A DNA stretch of 64,000 bases from Anagrus nilaparvatae (Eukaryota; Arthropoda; Insecta; Hymenoptera; Mymaridae), in NCBI GenBank assembly GCA_022575985.1, contig JAKSXM010000246.1, positions 10,620,001 to 10,684,000 on the forward strand, in the 5' to 3' direction. Every line of letters begins with the position of its first letter. Position 1 is the stretch's first letter. This document shows, one piece after another, positions 43,501 through 55,077 of this stretch. Below the pieces are notes generated by a model, which was not told the origin of the DNA, did not search any database, and saw nothing but the letters and a program-made list of their open reading frames with translations. The position numbers and the translations under genes are program-made.

Positions 43501-46500
43501 TTTACATTCATTCAGTAGTAACTTTTGCTTTAGCAGACTTAACTGTCATGGCTGTAGCTTGTTATTTTGCAATCTTTACTTATCAACTAATAGGTGCAAG
43601 CAAAATTCTCAGGTATTAAAAGTAACTTATTTTATTTTTTTATTTTTTAATTTATATAAATTTAAAAAATTATTTTAGCTACCGCATAAAAGTTGCTTTA
43701 AATAATTCAAATTCAGAAGAAGTAAAATACAAAAGAATAATTGATTGTATTAATTTTCACCAAAGATTTCTCCAGTAAGGATTTATTTTTTTTTTATTTT
43801 TTCAGAAAATTGCATGAGGTATTTAAGGTTTAATGGACCTCAGTTGGGCAAACAAAATATTTGTTGTCGAAAGAGTAACTACACGCAAAAAATTTATTAT
43901 AAAATATGTTGCCACTCAATTACAATCAAAGAAAATATTATATATATTCTTCGTTACAATGTACAAGGTTTAGAAACGGTTAACCTTCCCATGTTAACCA
44001 TATATGGACAGCCACCATTTAATGGTCATGTCTGTCTTTGTCCATGCGGGTCATTTCTCAGAACCATGAAATCTAGATTTTTCGAAAACAGACCCATAAG
44101 AGAATTTTGCAAAAACATTTAATCCCGGATTCGTAAAATCAGAATGCATCAAAGTACAGAATAGCATAAATTCCGAAATTTATTTTATGATATCTTGTAT
44201 TTCATGGTAAATTTTTGCTTTTTACAAATAATAACTTCTGATATTTTATGAAAATTGCACTGATTTTTAGGGATTTCGATTTATCTGCCTTACAAAACCT
44301 CTAGTTTTTAATATGCTGCCGTAAAAGGTTTATATGCTTAATTTTCGGGATTCGGAAAACTGCCCCCGATGGACAACGAAAATTATGACCAGTGAATGGC
44401 GCCCATATGGACATTTAGACTGCCAAAAAAAAAAACGACTTTTTGATTTTTTAAGGCGCTCAAGCGCTTTTGGATGTCATTTAATGAAAAAATAAGTTCC
44501 GCGTAAACCGTATCTAAAAATATTTAGTCGTTGGACCGCGCCAAAGCATTTTTGATTTTTGAAAATGTGCTCAGGAACGTCGGGCGGGACTAAAGCTATT
44601 AAACTTAAAAGGCAACATAAAAACAAAATTTTGGGGGGTATTTCATAGTTTTTTTGGTCGCTAAAAACGATGGAATCATCTGTTTTAAATAATTTTTTTA
44701 AGGCAAAAAGTTATGGGCTAATTTCAGTGACAAAAATATCAAAAATTGGACAGTTTTTGACGTCAAAAACTTGCTGCGGACTAAAAAATGTTTAGAAATT
44801 ATTTTAAAAAGGCATTCCGCATATTTTTTGGGTCACTAAAAACGATGAAATTGGTTATTTTTATTTATTCTTGATGGATTCAGAGTTATGGGCCAAATAT
44901 TGTAGTTTGAATTTCCAAATTCAGCATTTTTTTGAGTTATATGACTGTCAAACGTGCAGAGAACTTTTCTGATCCCGTGGAAAGGTAAATTATCATATTT
45001 TTGTATTTTTCTAACTAGCGCAGAATTAGTTACTTAGATTTTTTTTAAGGGTGCTAGTTTAGTTCAGTGTCACCACAATGTCATAAAATATGGTTTTCAG
45101 GCAAATTTCCAAATAATGCTGTCATCTTACAATTCAACCAAAATATTTCCAATTGGTCTCATTTTTTTTTTTTTGTATAAAATACACCTTTCAATCCCCG
45201 TAATCGGCAATTTTTCATCGCCGATTCTCTCATCGTAATAGTTAATAAACCAAATGCCCATTTTTGGCCCTAAATGACCAATTTTTAAGTTGCTACAAAA
45301 ATTAAAATTTTCATTAAAAATAGGTCTTATAGGTCATAAAAATTTTATAAAAACTTTAAGTTTCCAAAATTTTTTTACTTGTTTAATTTCAATTTTTCGT
45401 TTAGAAGAAATGATAATTTAAAGACAGAGTCTCAATTTGAGGTTTTTAAAAAAAAATCATATTTTATCATTAAATTTGTAGAACCATATCTCGGAAATAT
45501 CTAAAGCTAAAGGGACGAGTAAGAAATTTTTGGAAACTTGGAACTTACAAAAAGTTATTGTAACAAATACAACTCAATTTTATCAAAAAATTAAACTTTA
45601 GCACCAATTTAAAAATTGGTCATTTACGGCCGAAAATGGGCAATTGGTTTATTAACTATTACGATGAGAGAATCGGCGTTGAAAAATTGCCGATTACGGG
45701 GATTGAAAGGTGTATTTTATACACAAAAAAAATGAGACCAACTGGAAATATTTTTGTTGAATTGCAAGATGATGACAACATTATTTGGAAAATTGACTGA
45801 AAACCAAATTTTATGACATTGTGATAACACTGAACTAAACTAGCACACTTAAAAAAAATCTAAGAAATTAATTCTGCACTATAGTTAAAAAAACACAAAA
45901 ATATGATAATTTACCTTTCTACAGGTTCAGAAAAGTTATCTGTACGCTTGACAGTCATTTAACTCAAAAAAAAACTAACTTTGGAAAATCAAGCTACTGA
46001 ATCCATCAAGAATAAATAAAAATAACCAATTTCATCGTTTTTAGTGACCCATGTAAAAAAATTGTCTAATTGCCAGCTAATAGCTGGCTAATAGCCGGCT
46101 ATTAGCTGGCTACGATTTGGCTACGAACTGGATACCAATTTATATTTTACAAATTTTCTTTGAAATTTTATTCCGGAAACTCCCACATCGAAAAAAGAAT
46201 CTGCTTGCCGCAAGCGGGATTCCGTTTGCGAAAAACGGTAAAAACTTTTGCGACAAATAGATTACTTTTTTTCAGTGCACGATTGATAATTTTTTATCAT
46301 TTTATAACTTTTTGATCTGCAAAAAAAATCATTCATCAATTTTGTATTTTTCTTCGGGAAGCCATTCCAATTCGCGTTTCATGATTTTGTTCCTTATCAA
46401 TTTACATTTCCGCACCAACTCGTTTTACCAAATTTTAGGTTACTTCAAAAAATTTAACTTTTCTTCTTCCCAATGACATTTGAACTCTAAGAAATTAAGA

Positions 46501-49500
46501 AAATAATTTTTCTCTGCGGAAACGAGAAAGTTTCTCGTCGTATGAAAAAATTTGTTCATGATCGATTTTCGGAAATTTTTTTCTTGTATACACAATATTG
46601 TTAACTTGAAAATTTACGGAAAAAATAAAATTTTTAACTGATATTTTTTTTTATTTAATGAAATATTCTTAAGTTCACTATAAATTTAAATATTTTAATT
46701 TCTTTAGATGGCTAAATTGGATCGACTCGCGCGTTAGGCTTCACAAAAAAAACTAACTTGATATGATTTGAAACTATTTAGTCCGCAGCAAGTTTTTGAC
46801 GTCAAAAACTGTTCAATTTTTGATATTTTTACCTCTGAAATTAGCTCATAACTTTATGCCTAAAAAAAATAATTCAAAATAGATGATTCCATTGTTTTTA
46901 GCGACCAAAAAAACTATGAAATACCCCCCGAAATTTTATTTTTATGTTGCCTTTTAAGTTTAGTAGCTTAAGTCCCGCTCGACGTTCCTGAGCCCATTTT
47001 AAAAAATCAAAAATGCTTTGGTGCTGTCCAACGACTAAATATTTTTAGATGCGGTTTACGCAGAACTTATTTTTTCATTAAATGACATCCAAAAACGCTT
47101 GAGCACCTTAAAAATCCAAAAGTCGATTTTTTTTTTGGCAGTCTAATTGGACATTGTTGAATCCATCCATGTACTTTCTTGTTTGTCCAACATTAAAGCA
47201 ATTGAAAACTCCACATAGAGTGCAACATGAGTTGTACGGAGCTGTACATTTTTCGCCGAAAAAATCGCAATATTCTTTGCATTGCTTTGCAACTCCACGT
47301 TACTCCATGTGGAGTTTTCAGTTGGTTGAGGGTTGTGTTTGATGGTATTTAAAAAAATGCCCCAAAGATATTGATACATATAATAAACTATGACAAGGTC
47401 AATTTTTTATTCAATAGTTTAAAATTTTTTAAATTATAATTTTCTACGAGATTTTGCTGTCAACCAGTTTAATTCATTCCTTAATGAGGTTATTGAGACA
47501 CGTTCATATCTTCCTACAACAAAGATAAATCTTATAGCAAGGTTGAAGATTCTTTCAACCTTATCCATAAGTGTAACATCAAGGGCATTATAGACAAGAC
47601 AACAGTAATCAAAAAATGGAGCAATCAGGGATGAAACTAAAAGTGTGCGGAGACTGTAGGATAGTAGTCTCGACTTTAAACGTAACCTATGTAGTGTATA
47701 GTGTACAGTTTTTGAAATTTTCATTATGTGCAACGATCAATTTAATGTGGGAGTTAAAATCACACCTAAATTTAGAACCGATGTAGAATATGGTATAGTC
47801 ACATTTGAAACTGTGATTGAAGGAATAACTGTGACACATTCAATATTCAAATTATTCAATTGAAAAACAGTTCCAAAATTAATAGCTTTTATTTTATTTG
47901 GATTCAATTTAAGATGATTTCATGTTGTCCAGTCTACAATTGAATTGACATCATTTTGCATATCATTTATTGCAGAATTATAAGAGGAAGCCTTACTTGG
48001 ATAAATATTTGCAAGTCATCAACAAACAGCTCATAGTGACAGTAATTTATTTCATTTAGAATGGAATCCATGTAGATTAGGAACAAAATGGGTCCAAGCA
48101 CTGAGCCTTGGGGTACACCCGAACTGGTCGTAATAAACTCAGCAGGATCTCCATTTTCATCTACTACTGCTTGCTGACGAAAAATCAAATAGTCATGAAA
48201 CCATTGGATTGTGGTTTGAGAGAAACCTAGATTATATAACCTCTCTAATAATATGCTATGATCAATATTGTATCAAATCCCTTAGAGAAATCAAACATCA
48301 ACAGGATCGTTACTAGACCCAATTCAACTCCACGACGAATGGTGTCAGTAAGGTTCAATAGAACCATTTGAGTACTAAAATTTTTCCTATAGCCCGATTG
48401 ATAAATATTTATTAAGTTATTTGTTTCTAAATATGCAGTAACCGGATCAACGATTAATCTCTCTAAGGCTTTTGCAAGATGTGACATATTCGCTACCGGG
48501 CGAGTATCTGATGGGGACAATGGGCGAGGAATTTTACTTAACGCTTTAATAAAAATTCTTTTCCAACATGCAGGAAATTTAAGTTTTTTAATTGATAAAT
48601 TGAATAGATAGGTTATATAATCTAGTAAGACATGTATAGAGTCTTTATAGTGTCTAAGGTTAAACCCGTCTGGACTAAGCCCTTTACATTTAGGCAATAT
48701 TTTTATTAGTGTCTTAGAAACTTGTTCAGTAGTTACAGGTGTAAGTGAGAATGTAGTTTCTACTTGTTTTACATGTGTAAAACAAGGTAGCAATATACAA
48801 GGACGCGAGGACATATTTATTTGCGAGAAAAAAGTATTTATCTCTGAGGCAGTGAGAAATTGTAAGGGAGAAGTGTAGGTAGTTTATGTGAGTCCTATAG
48901 AGTCAAATATCCGCCAAAGAGTGGAAAAATCTGACGAAGTTAGATTCACGTCAATAGCTATATTATATCAACACGCAAAAAAAATTTAATAAAATTTAAC
49001 TTAATTGCAAATTTTGTAAATCCAAATTTTTAAATATTGGTAAATATTGGTAACCATAAATTATTAAATTTTATTAAAAAAATTGAGACTATAGTTTTGT
49101 AAAAGAATTATATTAGTAAATTTTACTAAAAATTTTTTAGTGACATTAATCAAACTTGATATAATAAATTTTATTTTTTGTATGCGTGAAAGTTTTTAAA
49201 ATGGATCGAATTAAATAATTATTTTATTATTTTATTTTTACAGTACGTTTGATAAATTCAAAAAGTGCCATACAAAGATTTTAGGATTTATGATGTTTCT
49301 ATCACTTGCATTGATAAGTTTTTGTGGTGTTGCTGTAAGTTAAAATATTTTAAAAATATTATTAATTATTATTGCCATAATAGTGTATATAATATTCTAT
49401 TAATTATGAAGTGCACCTCAATTTGACAGATTTAATTACTAATAGATTAAAATTTAGAAAATTTTGTAAATTACTTAATAATTATAGATTTCAATTAGAT

Positions 49501-50251
49501 GGCGAATTTAATTAATAATATCTTTATTAATTTTTTGTAGATAATTCTTAAAGATGACGTTAAAATGGCATTAAAATGCACTGCATTTTTGGTGGGTATA
49601 GCAGTTATGACATTATTACTTTATGAACATGGACAAAGTATTACCGATACAAACGATGAACTATTTTATAACATGTAAGACATTTATTTACTTTTTTTCC
49701 TAGAAAATTTGCTATATTTTTTCTTAAAATAAGAAAATTTACTGGTATTATTTAAAGGTCAGGTCTATTTACCCCAAAAATCTTACCCTCACTACTTTTT
49801 TTTCTGTAAATAAGAAATTTCCCTGTTGCTCTGATCAAATAAGATTAGAAGATCATGAATGAAATGAATTAATGAAATGAACCCGAATAGAAAAACCGAA
49901 TTGAATAAATAAATATATACATAAATAAATTAAATTAAAATTACATATTTAAAATGTTGAATAAATATATAAAAAAAAATCATTTTATGGTTACAGATAC
50001 TTTGCAAATTGGGAAGATGCCTCAACAAAAGTACGAAAATTAGTATACATGATGTTATTGAGATGTTCAAGACGTTTTCAAATTCATGCATTTTTTATAC
50101 CAGTGAACATGGAAACTTATACCCAGGTACGTTATTGAATTATAATTTTTATTTAATATTTTTTGCTATTGGATACAAATTGGTAAATAATTTTTAGGTT
50201 ATGAAAACATCTACTACGTATTTCACGTTTTTAAGAAAAACTCAAAACTAA
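28507..50251 (+). CDS. Odorant receptor OR-B, nine exons; donor of exon 2 rebuilt by a transposon
   Basis: Exons: 28507-28656, 33521-33637, 43166-43283, 43351-43612, 43679-43774, 49244-49334, 49541-49674, 49997-50126 and 50198-50251; 1152 nt, 383 residues. Exon lengths and phases equal those of OR-A except the last exon. Family signs repeat: GVWPYENG, the loop DHLFAMERFIDEQEHFYKIY, YFANWEDAS, and the end STTYFTFLRKTQN. A 9.4-kb foldback element sits 2 bp before the original exon 2 end; with the TIR-provided donor AT|GTAGCT the frame stays open (last codon CAT instead of CAG). If that donor is not used, reading runs into TGA at 33662-33664 and the gene is dead. Introns 1, 2 and 5 (4.9, 9.5 and 5.5 kb) are filled with nested mobile elements. 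No other defect is visible. Confidence 0.78.
28730..29720. mobile_element. Insertion in OR-B intron 1 with CAACAAA palindromes
   Basis: Absent from the matching part of OR-C intron 1. CAACAAAGTATTTGTTG occurs near both ends (28799 and 29508) and short TTGACAAATAA/TTGACAATTCAAC stretches are inverted to each other. The middle holds poly-T tracts and a tRNA-like sequence. The borders are approximate. Confidence 0.5.
29022..29096 (-). other. tRNA-like sequence in OR-B intron 1
   Basis: On the minus strand TAGCAGAATGG fits the Pol III A box and AGTTCGATCCC fits the B box, about 35 bp apart as in a tRNA. An anticodon-arm-like GCAGTCTCGGAAGCCGC lies between. The acceptor and T stems pair badly, so it is a tRNA-derived SINE head or pseudogene, not a working tRNA. 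Confidence 0.5.
30379..31047 (-). pseudogene. LTR-retrotransposon gag fragment
   Basis: A 222-codon frame opening with ATG. Residues 1-70 are charged and coiled-coil-like (EIQEMQKQNDMLLRELEKYK). From about 145 it reads LTTIPNYDGRPETLSAFAKV and ILNTIATKLRGKAQPSF, typical of the capsid-like region of Ty3/Gypsy-type gag proteins in insects. The frame stops after about 222 codons with no nucleocapsid zinc knuckle, protease or polymerase downstream, so only the 5' end of the element survives. Expression as an intact particle is not possible from this copy. Confidence 0.7.
32190..32728 (-). repeat. Probable LTR of the gag-bearing relic
   Basis: On the minus strand the unit begins TGTCACAGGAGT at 32728, the usual TG start, and has AATAAA near 32366. 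It lies upstream of gag in the correct order. The inner (CA) border and primer-binding site are not obvious; 32190 is an estimate. No second LTR is present. Confidence 0.4.
33628..33635 (+). repeat. 8-bp target duplication, left
   Basis: TAAAAATC, repeated exactly at 43032-43039. Removing one copy plus the element restores AAT CAG|GTAATT, the exon end expected from OR-A (AAT CAG|GTAGTT). Confidence 0.88.
33850..41740 (+). repeat. 321-bp satellite, ~25 forward monomers
   Basis: Monomers begin at the phrase GATTGGACTTTTTTGG near 34121 and recur every 320-321 bp to about 41501. Most are very similar; the first and the last three or four are more diverged, as expected when unequal exchange homogenises the middle. 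Each monomer holds about 102 codons open from a TTG (not ATG) to TAA; 321 is divisible by three, which keeps the frames in register. Differences between monomers change amino acids freely, so protein coding is not supported. Confidence 0.92.
35086..38293 (+). repeat. Higher-order repeat of 1924 bp (six monomers)
   Basis: Monomers at 35086, 35407, 35728 and 36049 share private variants with those at 37010, 37331, 37652 and 37973: a TTTCAGAAACTTGG variant in the first, CCTAAGTGG and TATATTATTAATC in the second, CTTTTGTTG and TTAGTTACCAAAC in the third, CCTTTTGATAATA in the fourth. The offset is 1924 bp, i.e. six monomers minus two bases. Confidence 0.85.
41745..42830 (-). repeat. Inverted satellite monomers (right arm)
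   Basis: About 3.4 monomers in reverse orientation. The open frames 41947-42186 and 42557-42796 on the minus strand are the same pseudo-frames as in the forward array. The outermost one has the diverged sequence also seen at 33880-34100. Confidence 0.88.
44011..44404. mobile_element. Second full copy of the 9-bp-TSD MITE
   Basis: Flanked by ATATGGACA (44002-44010 and 44405-44413), with ends GCCACCATTTAATGGTCATG and GACCAGTGAATGGCGCCC. The inner part matches 25339-25743 in inverse orientation (AAATCTAGATTTTTCGAAAACAG, CTTCTGATATTTTATGA). It lies in OR-B intron 5. Confidence 0.75.
44416..47147. mobile_element. Foldback element in OR-B intron 5
   Basis: Ends TAGACTGCCAAAAAAAA and TTTTTTTTGGCAGTCTA, flanked by the 8-bp duplication TGGACATT (44408-44415 and 47148-47155), which overlaps the right target duplication of the neighbouring MITE. 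The arms are about 1 kb with palindrome centre near 45460. The core (TCTCATCGTAATAGTTAATAAACC) resembles the core of the foldbacks at 53551 and in OR-B intron 1. The right arm has about 0.72 kb of extra sequence at 46062-46785. Confidence 0.8.
46062..46785. mobile_element. Insertion in right arm of the intron 5 foldback
   Basis: It is absent from the mirror position near 44780. It begins with a run of TAGCTGGCTA/TAGCCGGCTA palindromes (46070-46120), then AT-rich sequence without coding content. Identity unknown. Confidence 0.55.
47434..48962 (-). pseudogene. Non-LTR retrotransposon reverse transcriptase, broken
   Basis: Read on the minus strand from 48962: LQFLTASEINTFFSQINMSS, then KCKGLSPDGFNLRHYK, DTRPVANMSHLAKALERLI, YQSGYRKNFSTQMVLL, and the palm box FDFSKGFDTI; after a frameshift near 48240 it resumes at SGVPQGSVLGPILFLIYMDS and ELFVDDLQIF (the Y/F-A-D-D box, here FVDD). 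A third piece (47434-47733) corresponds to the C-terminal region ending SLRNELNWL. At least two frame breaks. Jockey/CR1-like. It lies antisense in OR-B intron 5. Confidence 0.8.
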
Positions 50252-52702
50252 TCCTAACTCATCCCAAATATAAACTAATTCAACAACAAAAAACAAAAAG
50301 CAGACATCTGGTTTTACCTATTTTAATTATGATCAAAAATAATTTTTAATTAAAAACATTTTTTGATTTAAGGGTTCTTCAAAAGTTTTAACTAATGAAG
50401 TAATTTAAAGATAATTAGTAAAAATTTGGCTTTATAAAAAAAATTTCAAAACTTTGAGATAATCACTTTTTTTTTTTTAATATGAAACATATAGAGGTAT
50501 CCTGGGGTTCCAAAATTCAAGAAAGGGGGGTTAGAATCTGGGATTCAGGATTTTTAATAATCTGGTTTAAGGGACTTCAAATATTTTCGTTTTTTTTGTC
50601 ATGTAAAATATTTTAGTACCCAGCAAACTCATTATAAAAAATAAATTTTATTCTCTTTTTTTCTTTTATTAACGAAGTAACTGGATTTAACAATCGTCGG
50701 ATTTAAAGTCAACAATAGATTTTTTGTAAAAATAAATACTTTCTAAATGTCTTCTAATAAAAAATTTGCCTTGTTTTTACTTGTTAGAAACAGTAATATA
50801 TAACAAAATATAGGTCAACAATAATTCCTGTTATTTAAAATTTATTTATTAAATAGGCAAACTCTGAAAATTCAAAATAAATAAACCAACAAAGATATAT
50901 TTTATTATTAGTCTCTTTCTACATGTTTTATATTATTTTCAATGAATAATGATTTTCAAACAACAAAAGCATATTTTGCAAATCATATAGAAAATTAGGT
51001 TAACTTAGAATTTTAACCTGATCACATTCTAAAAAAAGTAATTTTTGGATTTTTTTATTGATCCTTAATAATATGGCAAAATAAAATTAATTGATGCTTT
51101 CTTTTTAGCACAAATTTTCTTAAATAAATGCATAAAGAGAAAAGAAAAACAAAAATTATATTGCTTGAATTATTTGGCAGATTACTTACATGCTCTTTTT
51201 AGCTATAATAACGTCAAATATTTGCAAAAAAGTATAAAATTATATAAAATAAATCTAATAAAAATTTGATTATTTATTTGTCTAACAAAACAAAAAGTTT
51301 TTATTATTATATATAAATTGATTTTAATTAAAATTTAAAAAAATATAATTTAATTGATAAAAAATAAGACGTTACTTTATAATTTTCTATAAATGTTAGG
51401 AATTTTTATACTCAAACACTTATTGTCTTAAATTATAATAAAATAATTTGTACAATAAATTTATTTTATTTTATTAATTATTGTATATGTTTATTATTTA
51501 TGATTTATATTTTATTATTTATATTTGTTATTTATTCATATATGTACAAAATAATTGTTGTTATATTTCAAATGTTTAAAAATTTTGTTATTGACGAATA
51601 AAATATCATGTTATCTTACTTTTGTTTTTTAATAAAATAATTGGTTTTACAAACGCAAAATTTTTTTCTTACTTTTGCTTCATCTGGAGTTTCATCCATT
51701 TTTATCACAATTCACTTAATAATTTAATAAAAATTTTTTAATGCTTTTTTTTATGAAATTTAATGTCAAAATACAAAAGTAAACTTATTTGAAGAAGAGT
51801 TACATTTATAATGAAACGTAAAAATGTAAATTCTTATAATATAAAGGAAGGGTCTTGAAAAAAGTTTTTGTAAAAGACTCCTACTTTTCTTAATGTTGTA
51901 AAAAATAAAAAAATAGAGGTAAAATAAACTTTAACTTTTGTCGTTTATATACTAATAAGTAATTTGATATTTAAAGGTTCTCAACTTTTTCTATGAAATC
52001 ACGAAACATGCATCTTACGCATTGTTACAATTTTAATTATAAGCTTTCAAAATTATAACTTCATAAAAATCAAATTACCAAACAATTATTAAAGTTAAAT
52101 TAACATTGGAGTGATTGTTTTATTAATGGTAAATTTTGTTTAAATAAAAAAATTTTTGGTTGAGAATATTAACTTTTTTTTGGCAAGCATTCAAGAAATT
52201 TAAGATTTTATGAAATGATATTAAGAAAATAAATATAAATGTCGAGGAATTGGTCGCATAGAAACTTCATTTATTTGAAATTTGTGGTAGTCACATACTT
52301 TTACAAGACTTTTTTGTTGGGGGTTCTTATATTATCGACTATTTAAGCATTTTTTCTTTATTTACATTCTCTTTAGCTAATGTATAAAAACTTAGTATTT
52401 TGATAAGTATTATTGTTTTTTTAATTATTTTCACAATTTATGTATTATGTTTTTATTAAAACAAAAATCATATTTTTGTAGACTCTTGTGTAAACTTAGC
52501 TACTTCTGACTTATCTTGCATTATGCAACCAAGAACTTCATTAAAATTTTAACTTTTGCTATATTTTTAATAAGGTTTTTTCATATGACGAAATCAAAAG
52601 AATATGGCGACCAGCTGAAGCAGCCGACATGGGTAGCGGATTGTAAGATCTGTTTTAGTATATACAATACCATGCATTAACAATCGTAAAATACCCTGCC
52701 AA
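50252..52702. other. AT-rich intergenic DNA downstream of OR-B
   Basis: No coding exon, repeat unit or RNA gene seen. Composition is among the most AT-rich of the window, with several AATAAA hexamers that could serve the OR-B 3' end. Confidence 0.5.
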
Positions 52703-53510
52703 CTAGCTGGCACTAAGGTTCCTCAAACAATGAGATAAATACTTCAATATGCCACAGATATCACTGATTACAACCATGTAATCATACACTCATTTCTATT
52801 AACTTTTAAAAGTTAAAAGAAAATTTATGAATTGAATTTAAATAAATGTATTTTTTTCAAATAAAATCTAACGTAATTCATTGGATAATAATTATTCAAG
52901 ATAGTACTTTCATGGAATTAAATGAAGTATTACACAAAAAAAAAAAATATTGCAGAAAAACTTTTTTAATTTTGAGAAATAAATTTTGGAAAAATTCGGT
53001 ATCAGATCCAAAAAATTACTATAAACGAACTGCCTAAAACTAGTACTCTCATAGAAATAAATTAGGTACTACATCCAAAAAGAAAAAAAAAATTGGTGTT
53101 TTTTGTATTTTTTTGTGGTGAAAATTTTGGGAAAAAAATTTTCAAAAAATTAATTATAAGATTCGAGATATCGAGTAAAAACTATACTTTCAAATATAAG
53201 TACTTTCGTGGAAATAAATGAGGTATTACATCCAAATTAAAAAAATAAAAAAGTACCTCGAGCTTTTTTGGTGAAAAAATTTTTGAAAAAAAAATTAGGT
53301 CTTAATTCCATAATGTTTGTGAAATATCAGCGATTGCATACGTACGTAGTACGTACGTACACACACATACACACACACACACACACACACATACAGACTT
53401 TTTTTAAAAACCGGTTTTTTAGCTTTCTGAGGTCTCAAAACGTGCTTATATGCCAAATAATCAAAAAAAAAATTTTGACCGATCACAATGGTTCCTCTAT
53501 GAGGAACCAA
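52703..53510. mobile_element. Second copy of the terminal-palindrome/(AC)n element
   Basis: Begins CTAGCTGGCACTAAGGTTCC and ends GGTTCCTCTATGAGGAACC. It is shorter than 1485-2759 because it has only one round of the internal roughly 500-bp segment. The interrupted AC tract is at 53358-53392. Confidence 0.7.
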
Positions 53511-53550
53511 AACGGATTAAAAAAATATATATCCTATCCTACCCTATATT

Positions 53551-55020
53551 CAGGGTGGAACATAATATTTACATTGCTATCATGTATACTAGAGTGTGTC
53601 TTATTTTTTTTTTTCGATATCTTTTGGCTCCCCCCAATTTTTTCGAATATTTAGGTCATAAAAAACCTCCAGCTCCAAGGATTTTGATTTTCGATTTTTT
53701 TAACCCGTGCCACCGAGCATTTGAAGTTTCCCATTTAAATAACATGGGAATTTTGGGTTTTTAGCTATACAAATTTTTACAAAATCCATAAAGCGTTTTA
53801 AAAAGCTAATTTTTACTGAAAACATACTTTTATATGTTGTAAAGACATGCAAACAGCCCTGCATTCATTCCAAAGAGAATTTTGGGGTTATAAGCGCAAA
53901 TTTACATGTTGGCTCAATCTTATAAAATAGGGTTTTTGGGTAATTTTCAATAAAACGCTACAACCTCAAAAATGAACCAAAATACTTCTGGTTGTTCTAC
54001 TTTTTTTGGTGTAAGTGTCATCTTTGAAATGACGTAAACCGTGTATTTTTATCACTGATTCTCTTAGCACTATAGTCAATTAACCTATTGGTAATTTTTG
54101 ACCCGAAAAGCCCAATTTTTAAATTTGTTTAAATTGCTGCCAAAATTGTAATTTTCGACACAATTGAGTTTTAGGCCTTAAATTTTTCTGCAAGCTTCAA
54201 GTTTCCAAAAATTTTTTACTCGTCTCTTTTCTATCGTTTTTCAAAGATAATGATAAAAATTGATTTTTTTTTAAACCCTGAAATTGGGTCTAAGATTTTA
54301 AATTATCATCTCTGGTTAATAATTTATTGAAAAGCAGTGAGTAAATAATTTTTGGAAATTTGAAGCTTGTAGAAAATTTTTCAGACCTATAATGCTCAAT
54401 TTTGTCAAAAATTACAATTTTGAGAGTAGTTAAAAAAAATTCAAAAATTGGTTATTTTTAGTCGAAAATTACCTGTTGGTTAATTAACTATAGCGCTAAG
54501 AGAATCGGAGATAAAAAAACGCAGTTTACGGCATTTGAAAGGTGACATTTACACCAAAAAAAGTAGACTTACCAGAAGTATTTTGGTTCATTTTTGAGGT
54601 TGTAGCGTTTCATCTAAACTTAGCGAAAAACCCTGTTTTATAAGATTGAGCCATCATGTAAATTTGCGTTTCTAACATCAAAATTCCCTTTGGAATGAAT
54701 GCAGGACTGTTTGCATGTCTTTACAACATATAAAATTATGTTTTCAGTAAAAATTAGCTTTTTAAAACGCTTTTTGGATTTAGTAAAAATTTGTATAGCT
54801 AAAAACCCAAAATTCCCATATTATTTAAATGGGAAACTTCAAGTGCTCGGTGATACGGGTTAAAAAAATCGAAAATCAAAATCCTTGGAGCTGGGGGTTT
54901 TTTATGACCTAAATATTCGAAAAAAATGGGGGGAGCCAAAAAATATCGAAAAAAAAAAATAAGGCACACTCTAATATATACTAACAAAGTAAAAATCTGC
55001 GGTAATTGTGTTCCACCAGG
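53551..55020. mobile_element. Foldback element next to LINE 3' end
   Basis: Two arms of about 0.7 kb, inverted, centre near 54290: ends CAGGGTGGAACA and TGTTCCACCAGG; inner matches include AGCTCCAAGGATTTTGATTTTC, CATGCAAACAGYCCTGCATTCATTCC and AAAATACTTCTGGT. No coding capacity. Relatives occur in OR-B intron 1, OR-C intron 1 and upstream of OR-B. Confidence 0.8.
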
Positions 55021-55077
55021 TATATATAAATCTTTAATTTTGTATATTTGTTTGTCCGAAAGTGATAAACATGAAAA

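Noticed and set aside
47143..47379. Small genes on both strands after the intron 5 foldback
   Set aside because: They come from a short local inverted repeat (ACTCCACATRGAGT) and resemble no protein.
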